59,221 bases of DNA from an uncultured Collinsella sp. (GTDB lineage: Bacteria > Actinomycetota > Coriobacteriia > Coriobacteriales > Coriobacteriaceae): contig UQXC01000003.1 in NCBI GenBank assembly GCA_900544995.1, positions 1 through 59,221 of the forward strand, in the 5' to 3' direction. The position numbers and the translations under genes are program-made. A model generated the notes under the pieces. It was not told where the DNA came from. It made no database searches and saw nothing but the letters and a program-made list of their open reading frames with translations. Of the stretch, positions 1 through 5,768 are shown in pieces. Position 1 is the stretch's first letter, and every line of letters starts with the position of its first letter.

Positions 1-173
1 CACGAGCGGGGGCTCCTGTCGTTTCCGTGCCCCTGGATTGGGTCATAGTGTCTGATCCCGCTACCGTCCACAAGATCGTACGCAAGACCAAAAAGGTCGA
101 CGAATACCGCGCTGCCGTCGAGCGCGTCTTTCGCGAGCAGCCGCTTGCACCCACAGCTCGCTTCCACGGCTAA
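1..173 (+). CDS. C-terminal end of an unrecognised protein (5' end outside window)
   Basis: An open frame enters from the left edge (codons begin at base 3) and stops at TAA 171-173, giving about 56 residues. The readable tail includes VSVPLDWVIVSDP and ends EQPLAPTARFHG, with a basic stretch HKIVRKTKKVDEYR between. I do not recognise the family and no motif suggests a function. The frame is free of stops and its codon use is G/C-rich at third positions, like the real genes here and unlike the AT-rich sequence that follows. A hairpin repeat begins directly at the stop codon (173-231). It could be a chance frame, but its composition argues for coding. Confidence 0.5.
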   Translation, partial: RAGAPVVSVPLDWVIVSDPATVHKIVRKTKKVDEYRAAVERVFREQPLAPTARFHG

Positions 174-231
174 CTAGTCATCGGGGGCGTTCTTTAACGA
201 CTGGTCATTTAAGGACGTCCCCAACGACTAT
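173..231. repeat. Hairpin repeat, type ACTAGTCA/GGGGACGTTCTT, copy 1
   Basis: A 59-base imperfect palindrome starting at the stop codon of the upstream frame. It matches 23709-23767 along its whole length with a few differences. Both contain arms of the form ACTAGTCATTGGGGACGTTC and its complement around a second ACTAGTCATT. No coding capacity. Confidence 0.8.
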
Positions 232-241
232 GTAGCAAAAA

Positions 242-306
242 GCTGTACACCAGCATCCAAAGATGTCGAAAAATGTCGACTTTGGATGCTGGCGTACATG
301 TTTGGG
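242..306. repeat. 65-bp hairpin repeat, copy 1
   Basis: Identical to 1321-1385 at 64 of 65 positions and in the same orientation. Each copy is a hairpin: TGTACACCAGCATCCAAA pairs with TTTGGATGCTGGTGTACA around a centre that can itself pair (GTCGA / TCGAC). In this copy the single C/T difference breaks one pair of the stem. The two copies bracket the antitoxin-like gene and the AT-rich inverted repeat. Confidence 0.9.
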
Positions 307-324
307 TCCGACGGGGGAGCGGGC

Positions 325-591
325 CTAGGCAATCAGTGCATCAAGTGTAATGAGCTCTCTGAGCCGCTCCGTGCGTGTTTGCCCATGGCGTTTGGCTTGT
401 TCGTCAAACGCCTCAAGAATCGATTCGCCCACACGTGCTGTTATAACGACGCTTGGCTCATCGGAGATCGACGGCCTTCCCAGCTTGATGGTGCGACCCT
501 TCGGCCATTCATCTTTTTCGTATGCCTTCGCGGCTTTCTCCAACTCTCCGGGAGCAAACCCCATCATCTTTTCGAGCTGCTTAGCGTCCAT
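325..591 (-). CDS. Ribbon-helix-helix (CopG/BrnA-like) antitoxin-type DNA-binding protein, orphan
   Basis: 88 residues. The start is ATG 589-591, preceded by AGGAGG four bases away; a longer open frame runs upstream to 666 without a ribosome site. The C-terminal half (SVVITARVGESILEAFDEQA followed by KRHGQTRTERLRELI) has the beta strand plus two helices of a ribbon-helix-helix domain. The N-terminal part (KAAKAYEKDEWPKGRTIKLGRP) resembles antitoxin N-termini that mask a toxin. Such proteins usually repress their own operon and neutralise a toxin encoded alongside, but no toxin-sized frame lies next to it on either strand, so this is an orphan or the remnant of a pair. Paired TGTATACA/TGTAGACA sites upstream are a plausible autoregulatory operator. 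Confidence 0.7.
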   Translation of the reverse strand: MDAKQLEKMMGFAPGELEKAAKAYEKDEWPKGRTIKLGRPSISDEPSVVITARVGESILEAFDEQAKRHGQTRTERLRELITLDALIA

Positions 592-645
592 AGCGCCTCC
601 TATCGATCGGCATAATGTCGAGCACAGGTCAACGGATACTCTTTT

Positions 646-665
646 TGTATACAGTTTTGTAGACA
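646..665. promoter_or_regulatory. Candidate operator for the RHH protein: TGTATACA and TGTAGACA
   Basis: Two 8-base sites (646-653 and 658-665) with a 12-base centre-to-centre spacing lie 55 bases upstream of the antitoxin-like start. Ribbon-helix-helix dimers typically bind short repeated sites at their own promoter. Binding here is inference. Confidence 0.35.
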
Positions 666-867
666 AAAAAATAAACAGTTTATCAGGCTAATTAGCTTGT
701 TTTGACCCGCGTGTTCGATAGGAAATGAGCATTGACGGCTTCGATACTCCTTTGCTTTTCAGCTTGGAATTTGGATGCCCATTGAACTTCCGGAGGGGAG
801 CGCTTTATTAAGCTATCGAGATTCTGGGCAGGAGCTCTCACTGGTCTTCGGTAATGGGACCAGCTTA

Positions 868-892
868 ATTCGCGACACAGTGTGTCGCGAAT
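868..892. repeat. 25-bp perfect palindrome
   Basis: ATTCGCGACACA, a central G, then TGTGTCGCGAAT. There is no T tract after it and no adjacent gene to terminate, so a protein-binding site or a decayed element end are alternatives to a transcription signal. Confidence 0.75.
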
Positions 893-994
893 GGGAGTAG
901 TCGTTAGGTGTCCTTCAATGGCTACTCATATAAGAACGTTCAAGTGCCGGATTTTGTCATTTAGTGTCGTTCTCAGCGACTATTCTGGAGGGTC

Positions 995-1029
995 GTGGTC
1001 AAAAAAGGGCAAATATGAGTACTGTTGCC
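995..1029 (+). repeat. Left arm of 35-bp inverted repeat
   Basis: The arm runs GTGGTCAAAAAAGGGCAAAT then ATGAGTACTGTTGCC. It is complementary to 1190-1223 except for one extra G and two substitutions. The arms enclose about 160 bp containing the hairpin at 1059-1100. Confidence 0.8.
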
Positions 1030-1058
1030 ATTATGGTTGCATTTATTTTGCTATAAAT

Positions 1059-1100
1059 AGTAGCTCCTGATGAGATTTGTTCCCATTAGGAGCTACTTTT
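1059..1100 (+). terminator. Terminator-like hairpin inside the inverted repeat
   Basis: AGTAGCTCCTGATG (1059-1072) pairs with CATTAGGAGCTACT (1084-1097) with one G-U pair and is followed by TTTT. It looks like an intrinsic terminator, but no gene ends just before it, so it may end a small transcript or be part of a repeat element. Confidence 0.5.
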
Positions 1101-1189
1101 ATTGAACATATGAGGAGAAATAACGTCGTCTGCGGACGAGTGGAACGTTGAATGGTTCCTGAAGTGATCAAAATCGCTGCTACTAAACA

Positions 1190-1223
1190 GGTAGCAGTAC
1201 TCATATTTGCCTTTTTTGACCAC
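1190..1223 (-). repeat. Right arm of 35-bp inverted repeat
   Basis: Reverse complement of 995-1029 with one gap and two mismatches. In both arms one frame reads KKGKYEYC, which is why spurious small frames appear here. Confidence 0.8.
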
Positions 1224-1320
1224 AGCCCTCTCGGAAACCTTTCCAGAGGCGTCAAACAGCCATAATCCAAAGGTCGCCTCAAACAATTAGCCGGATAAGA
1301 GCGTCCATGACTACCCAAAA

Positions 1321-1385
1321 GCTGTACACCAGCATCCAAAGATGTCGAAAAATGTCGACTTTGGATGCTGGTGTACATGTTTGGG
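1321..1385. repeat. 65-bp hairpin repeat, copy 2
   Basis: Same orientation and 64/65 identical to 242-306. In this copy the 18-bp stem TGTACACCAGCATCCAAA is perfectly paired. It lies just downstream of the glutaredoxin stop codon (minus strand) and could double as its transcription end. Confidence 0.9.
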
Positions 1386-1424
1386 CCGTATGGGCTGGGT
1401 CCCTGGACGGACAGAGTGTGCGCA

Positions 1425-1670
1425 CTAGAGCAGATTCTCCTGCACCCATGCGATGATGTCGCTTGACTCGTAGAGCGGCTTGCCGTCGATGAACAAGCAG
1501 GGAACCTGGCGTTTTCCGCCGACGGCGATGAGTGTCTGCTCGGCTTCGGTATCGGTCGAGATATTGCGTTCGGGAATGGTCACGCTGCTATCGGCCAAAA
1601 AGCGCTTGACCTTTATGCAATACGGGCAGCCGGTCATAACGTAGAGCACGAGCTCGTGATCAGTAGCCAT
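1425..1670 (-). CDS. Glutaredoxin-like protein
   Basis: 81 residues, a normal length for a single-domain glutaredoxin. The start ATG (1668-1670) has a TTGGAG ribosome site; an in-frame upstream extension to 1709 lacks one. The thioredoxin fold is clear: beta strand ELVLYV, redox motif C15-P-Y-C18, and the cis-proline loop QVPCLF (Pro57) followed by DGKPLYESSDIIAWV. It probably reduces disulfides or mixed disulfides in the cytosol using low-molecular-weight thiol or a flavoenzyme; the electron donor is not apparent here. It starts 51 bases after the XRE regulator stop on the same strand, so the two are probably co-transcribed. Confidence 0.88.
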   Translation of the reverse strand: MATDHELVLYVMTGCPYCIKVKRFLADSSVTIPERNISTDTEAEQTLIAVGGKRQVPCLFIDGKPLYESSDIIAWVQENLL

Positions 1671-1721
1671 AGGTCTCCAATCGGTTGAGGTTTCGATTGA
1701 AATACCCAAAGCTGCCGCGGT

Positions 1722-2549
1722 CTATGCGCGGACCAGTGACGACTCGATGGCCTGAACCAGAAACGCCGTGGCTCCGGTGCCGCAGGGCTTGTCGTAGTAG
1801 TCAACAAAGCGCTGGTCGGCAAGATAGCCGTGGGCGAGGCCCAGGTACGCCTCGTCTTGGGGCTCGCATCCCCAGTTGAGAGCAATCCAGCGACGATGCA
1901 TCGCGACAAGCTTGCGAGCCTCGCTTCCATTCGCATCGCCATCGCCCATGGCAATCGAGAGTTGACCCAGAATAGCGCGTTCAAGTTCCTTCATGTCGTT
2001 CCATGTCTCGGGGTCCATATCCAGCAGTGCTTCGTTTGCTGCATCGATAGCCTCATCGCCATAGCGCACCCGCGCTTCGGAGCCGTAGCGCTCCTCGTTT
2101 TCCTGCACGGTGCGCCAGCGCTCCAGTTGCGGCAGGACGGCGCCCATGAGCGAGACGGCTTCGTCGAGCGACATGCCGGTGTTTTGCGCCAGTCGCGGGG
2201 CACAATCCTCGATCATCGCCTCCATGGTGGTGTCGTAGGTGTACTTGCCGTGGTCGTAGCACCACTTGCAGTAATGGTCGGTCGTGGCGCCCGCGGCATC
2301 GGTGCCGCAGTCGTCGGGCGTGAGTATCATGCCGCAGCTCTGGCAATAATGCTCGGGCATTTCGAGCAGGTGGGACAACGGCTCTCCGGTTACGGCGGCA
2401 ATGAGCTTCATCATGTCGATGCCCGGGGTGACCTCGTCGCGCTCCCAACGGCTGACGGCTTGGCGCGTGACAAAGAGTTTGGCGGCGAGCTGCTCTTGGG
2501 TAAGGTGATGGGCGCGACGGACAGCGATGAGCTTTTCTGCAAAGGCCAT
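1722..2549 (-). CDS. XRE-family regulator with zinc ribbon and TipAS-like C-terminal domain
   Basis: 275 residues in three parts. Residues 1-60 are an XRE helix-turn-helix (LTQEQLAAKLFVTRQAVSRW). Residues 67-105 form a zinc ribbon with CxxC pairs C69/C72 and C94/C97 (YCQSCGMIL, DHYCKWCYDHGKYTYD). Residues about 160-270 resemble the TipAS ligand-binding domain seen in MerR-type drug sensors (EARKLVAMHRRWIALNWG, YLGLAHGYLADQRFVDYYD). It is therefore probably a transcription factor sensing a small molecule, with an XRE head where TipA has MerR. The ribosome site AGGAGCCGCT precedes ATG 2549. The target is unknown; the glutaredoxin downstream and the divergent trmO are candidates. Confidence 0.85.
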   Translation of the reverse strand: MAFAEKLIAVRRAHHLTQEQLAAKLFVTRQAVSRWERDEVTPGIDMMKLIAAVTGEPLSHLLEMPEHYCQSCGMILTPDDCGTDAAGATTDHYCKWCYDHGKYTYDTTMEAMIEDCAPRLAQNTGMSLDEAVSLMGAVLPQLERWRTVQENEERYGSEARVRYGDEAIDAANEALLDMDPETWNDMKELERAILGQLSIAMGDGDANGSEARKLVAMHRRWIALNWGCEPQDEAYLGLAHGYLADQRFVDYYDKPCGTGATAFLVQAIESSLVRA

Positions 2550-2677
2550 AGCGGCTCCTTTCTGCTGGTTGATGGCTTAAGCATACGCGGCGGCAGGTGC
2601 CCTTCCAAGCAACCGTTGGTTGCACGACGGGGGACCGCGGCGAAGAATTGCGCGCAACGTCCCACGCCTCCATGCCG

Positions 2678-2683
2678 TACAAT
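2678..2683 (+). promoter_or_regulatory. Candidate -10 box TACAAT for trmO, leaderless arrangement
   Basis: TACAAT ends 7 bases before ATG 2691, which has no Shine-Dalgarno sequence. A transcript starting 6-8 bases past the box would begin at or next to the start codon. No convincing -35 box is visible. Confidence 0.4.
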
Positions 2684-2690
2684 GACCGGC

Positions 2691-3428
2691 ATGGAACCTA
2701 TTGCACACATACATACCGACCTGCCGCAGAAGTTCGGCATTCCGCGCAACAGCTTTTTGGCGCCTCATCTGCAGGGACGCATCGTTTTCGAGTCGGAATT
2801 TGCCTCCAATGCAGCGGTTGAGGGTCTGGACTCCTTCTCTCACCTGTGGCTGCTGTGGCGCTTCGAAAACGGAACGCCCGGCGGCACGGCTAAGGACATA
2901 GCTGCCGATGCCAAGTCGCAGGACAGGTCCGGCACCAACGTCAAGTGGTCGAAGACCGTGCGCCCGCCGCGTCTGGGCGGAGCCGAGCGCGTGGGCGTCT
3001 TTGCCACGCGCAGTCCGTTTCGCCCTAATTCCATTGGGCTTACCTGCGTCAAGCTCGATCGCGTCGAGCTCACCGGCAATGGTCCCATCATCCATGTGCT
3101 GGGGGCCGATCTGCGCGACGGCACGCCCATCTACGACATTAAGCCCTACATTCCGTTTGCGGACTGCCACCCGGATGCGACCGGCGGCTGGATTGAGGAT
3201 GCTCCGTGGCAAGAGCTCGACGTCGAGTTTCCGCGAGCGCTGCAAGATATGGTCCCGCCCGCAAAGCTCCCCGGCTTGGTCGAGGTCCTTCGCCAAGATC
3301 CGCGCCGCGCGGGCAGCAAGCACGAGCCAAACCGCGTTTACCACTTGGCTTACGCCGGGCTCGACATATCGTTTACGGTCGACGGAGCCAGGTTGACGGT
3401 AACCGCCATCAACGACGCGCGGGACTAA
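2691..3428 (+). CDS. trmO: tRNA (adenine(37)-N6)-methyltransferase TrmO (TsaA/VirR-like)
   Basis: 245 residues from ATG 2691 (ATG 2682 is also in frame). The TsaA-type beta-barrel core occupies residues 1-150: PIAHIHTDLPQKFGIPR at the start, then FSHLWLLWRF and the family signature GVFATRSPFRPNSIGLT, then DLRDGTPIYDIKPYIPFAD. TrmO uses S-adenosylmethionine to methylate the N6 of t6A37 in certain tRNAs. The C-terminal extension (residues about 165-245) is typical of the bacterial two-domain form. No ribosome binding site precedes the start, while a TACAAT box sits immediately upstream, suggesting leaderless translation. The in-frame open stretch running back to 1830 overlaps the regulator on the other strand and is not coding. 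Confidence 0.88.
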   Translation: MEPIAHIHTDLPQKFGIPRNSFLAPHLQGRIVFESEFASNAAVEGLDSFSHLWLLWRFENGTPGGTAKDIAADAKSQDRSGTNVKWSKTVRPPRLGGAERVGVFATRSPFRPNSIGLTCVKLDRVELTGNGPIIHVLGADLRDGTPIYDIKPYIPFADCHPDATGGWIEDAPWQELDVEFPRALQDMVPPAKLPGLVEVLRQDPRRAGSKHEPNRVYHLAYAGLDISFTVDGARLTVTAINDARD

Positions 3429-3539
3429 CCCGCCATCCGTCCGTATCCGTCAAAATCAACAGCAAACCCCATGCCAAAACCGCCCACGCTGGTGGACAAT
3501 AACGCCTACCAAAACAATCACTTCGCACGGGAGCTCAGC

Positions 3540-4754
3540 ATGAAATACGACTTTAGCTCGCTTATCGACCGCCACGGCATGGACTCCATCGCCGTTGATT
3601 CTTGGGGTGAGATCCCCGGCATGGCTCCAAACGCACCCGACGAGGGCTTCGATCGCATTCCCATGTGGGTGGCGGACATGAACTTCGCCACGGTGCCCAC
3701 GGTCCAGGAGTACATCATTCAGCGTGCCCAGCACCCCATGTTTGGCTATTTCAATCCGCGCCCCGAGTACTTCGACCGCATCATCGAATGGCAGAGCCGT
3801 CGCAACGGCGTTGAGGGCTTGGCGCCGGAGCATATCGGCTACGAAAACGGCGTGCTGGGCGGTGTCGTGTCGACGCTGCGTGCGTATGTTCAGCCGGGCG
3901 ATGCGGTGCTGGTCCACAGCCCTACCTACATCGGCTTTACCAAGTCCATTGAGGCCGCGGGCTATCACATTGTCCACAGCCCGCTTAAGCTCGACGATCA
4001 GGGCGTGTGGCGTATGGACTTTGAGGACATGGAGCACAAGCTCGCCCAAAACCACATCCATGCTGCGGTGTTCTGCTCGCCGCACAATCCCTGCGGCCGT
4101 GTATGGGAGCGCGACGAGATCGAGCGCGCCATGGACATCTATCGCCAGCACGATTGCGTGGTGATATCGGACGAGATTTGGTCCGATATCATCCTGCCGG
4201 GGCACAAGCATATCCCGACGCAGTCGGTGAGCGAGGATGCCCGCATGCGCACGGTCGCCCTCTATGCGCCGAGCAAGACGTTTAACTTGGCGGGCCTGGT
4301 CGGCAGCTACCACATTGTCTACAACGGGACGCTGCGTGACCGCGCGTGCGCCGTGTCCAACAAGACTCACTACAACGAGATGAACGTCCTCTCTATGCAT
4401 GCGCTTATCGGTGCCTACCAGCCGCAAGGTTACGAGTGGGTGGACGAGCTCAACCAGGTGCTTGCCGACAATATCGAGTACTTCTGCGATTACGTGGACG
4501 AGCATTTTGAGGGCGTGTCCTATTCACGTCCGCAGGGCACGTACATGGTGTTTCTGGACTGCACCGAGTGGTGCCGCGAGCATGGCCGCGATATTCAGTG
4601 GTTGCTCGACGAGGGGGCGCGCGTGGGCGTGGGGTATCAGGACGGCCGTCCGTTCCACGGGCCCTGCCACATTCGCGTGAATCTGGCGCTGCCGCTTTCG
4701 CGCGTAAGGGAGGCGTGCGACCGCCTGGACCGCTACGTTTTTAATACACGGTAA
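3540..4754 (+). CDS. patB: PatB/MalY-type pyridoxal-phosphate C-S lyase / aminotransferase
   Basis: 404 residues, the usual size of fold-type I PatB/MalY enzymes. The family signature near the N-terminus is MWVADMNF, and the PLP-binding lysine is in APSKTFNLAG (K246). SPHNPCGRVW and SDEIWSDI (cofactor-contacting Asp) are also present. These enzymes cleave cystathionine or cysteine-type C-S bonds to a thiol, pyruvate and ammonia; some also act in transcription control. ATG 3540 is chosen because GGGAG lies 6 bases upstream; an in-frame ATG at 3471 lacks a site. A strong hairpin follows the stop. The physiological substrate cannot be told from sequence. Confidence 0.9.
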   Translation: MKYDFSSLIDRHGMDSIAVDSWGEIPGMAPNAPDEGFDRIPMWVADMNFATVPTVQEYIIQRAQHPMFGYFNPRPEYFDRIIEWQSRRNGVEGLAPEHIGYENGVLGGVVSTLRAYVQPGDAVLVHSPTYIGFTKSIEAAGYHIVHSPLKLDDQGVWRMDFEDMEHKLAQNHIHAAVFCSPHNPCGRVWERDEIERAMDIYRQHDCVVISDEIWSDIILPGHKHIPTQSVSEDARMRTVALYAPSKTFNLAGLVGSYHIVYNGTLRDRACAVSNKTHYNEMNVLSMHALIGAYQPQGYEWVDELNQVLADNIEYFCDYVDEHFEGVSYSRPQGTYMVFLDCTEWCREHGRDIQWLLDEGARVGVGYQDGRPFHGPCHIRVNLALPLSRVREACDRLDRYVFNTR

Positions 4755-4764
4755 GTGAGCACTG

Positions 4765-4806
4765 CATGCGGGGCCTTCTGCCAAGTCGGCTGGAAGGCCC
4801 CGCATG
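4765..4806. terminator. 14-bp hairpin after patB
   Basis: CATGCGGGGCCTTC pairs perfectly with GAAGGCCCCGCATG around a 14-base loop, 10 bases after the patB stop. There is no T tract, so it is either a rho-independent terminator of the U-poor type or an RNA-end-protecting hairpin. Confidence 0.65.
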
Positions 4807-4898
4807 GTAAAACGCCTGCAACCATTGGGCACTCGTGTGGTTTTGTTTGCTATTATTTTCTACCATTTCAGTCTGTAAACAGGATCGTCTGGAGCTCG

Positions 4899-5768
4899 AT
4901 GAAAAGACCCCGTCGCTCGGTTGCCATATCGTTGTTTGTTGCGCTTGCGGTAGCGTGCGCCTTTGTCGTAGCGATAGCTGGCTGTTCTGGGCGTAATGAC
5001 GAAGCCTCGACGTCTGCATTAGAAGGTTTGGACGCCTCGCAAGTCAAAGACGACGACCTCAAGACGCTCAACGTCGGCAGCGACCTCTATCCACCGTTTG
5101 TGTATACCGACGAGTACGGCGATATCGTTGGCCTGGATGTCGAGATATTATCCGAGGCTTTGGCTCGCATTGGCTACAAGCCAAAATACCAGCTGATCGA
5201 TTGGGAAAAGAAGAAAGAGCTGCTGGGGAGCGGCGAACTCGATTGTGTCATGGGCAGCTTTAGCATGACGGGTCGCGAAAACGAGTATCGTTGGGCCGGC
5301 CCGTACCTTGCGAGCCGCCAGGTGGTCGCGGTCGATCCCCAGAGCGATATCTACACGCTTGCCGATCTTGAGGATAAGGTCGTGGCAGTCCAGTCCACCA
5401 CCAAGCCCGAGGACATTTTGCTTAATCGTACAAATGAAAACGTTCCGCAGATCAAAGAGCTCTACTGCTTTTCGGACCGCTCATACCTGAACCCGGCGCT
5501 CGTCGAGGGCCTGGTCGACGCCATCGCTGCGCATGAGTCCTCGCTGCTCACCTACGAAAAAGACTATGGTGTGACGTATCGCATTTTGGATGAGCCGCTG
5601 CTAGAGGTTGGTTTGGGCACCGCTTTCGATATCAATGATACGCGCGGCATCGACGTTAAACTCACCCGTGCCTACCAAGAAATGCTTGCCGATGGCACCA
5701 TGGAACGTCTGGTGTCAAAGTACTTTGATGACCCTTCGCCATTTTTGAATATGGAGGGCCTGTCATGA
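4899..5768 (+). CDS. Substrate-binding lipoprotein (SBP_bac_3 type) coupled to a sensor kinase
   Basis: 289 residues. The N-terminus is a lipoprotein signal: MKRPRR, a hydrophobic run, then AIAGC with Cys29 as the lipidation site. The mature part is a family-3 extracellular solute-binding domain (LNVGSDLYPPFVYTDEYGDI at about 57-76, then VGLDVEILSEALARIGY and CVMGSFSMTGRENEYRWAGPY), typical of amino-acid receptors. No ABC permease or ATPase accompanies it. Instead its stop codon overlaps the start of the hybrid histidine kinase (ATGA, 5765-5768), so the two are made together. I infer that it is a membrane-tethered ligand receptor for the kinase. GGAG precedes ATG 4899; the longer in-frame extension from 4755 lacks support. 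Confidence 0.88.
   Translation: MKRPRRSVAISLFVALAVACAFVVAIAGCSGRNDEASTSALEGLDASQVKDDDLKTLNVGSDLYPPFVYTDEYGDIVGLDVEILSEALARIGYKPKYQLIDWEKKKELLGSGELDCVMGSFSMTGRENEYRWAGPYLASRQVVAVDPQSDIYTLADLEDKVVAVQSTTKPEDILLNRTNENVPQIKELYCFSDRSYLNPALVEGLVDAIAAHESSLLTYEKDYGVTYRILDEPLLEVGLGTAFDINDTRGIDVKLTRAYQEMLADGTMERLVSKYFDDPSPFLNMEGLS

Larger units (their letters stand above)
592..1424. other. Gene-poor, AT-rich repeat region (about 830 bp)
   Basis: I see no convincing complete gene. It holds candidate operator repeats (646-665), a 25-bp perfect palindrome (868-892), a small hairpin CTGGTC/GACCAG (841-863), a 35-bp inverted repeat (995-1029 with 1190-1223) enclosing a terminator-like hairpin, and the second 65-bp repeat. 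A 41-codon frame from ATG 775 to TAG 900 (PIELPEGSALLSYRDSGQEL...) reads like protein but has no good ribosome site; it may be a decayed gene fragment. Short frames at 882-1070 and 1043-1378 are translations of the repeats. Confidence 0.6.

Noticed and set aside
592..760. Toxin partner for the ribbon-helix-helix protein
   Set aside because: No frame of 60-130 codons with a ribosome site lies upstream or downstream on the same strand.
882..1378. Small proteins of 62, 66 and 111 residues sharing KKGKYEYC
   Set aside because: The shared words come from the inverted repeat at 995/1190 being read in several frames; no ribosome sites.
1830..2690. In-frame 5' extension of trmO
   Set aside because: It overlaps the XRE regulator on the other strand and includes the promoter; the TsaA domain starts at 2691.
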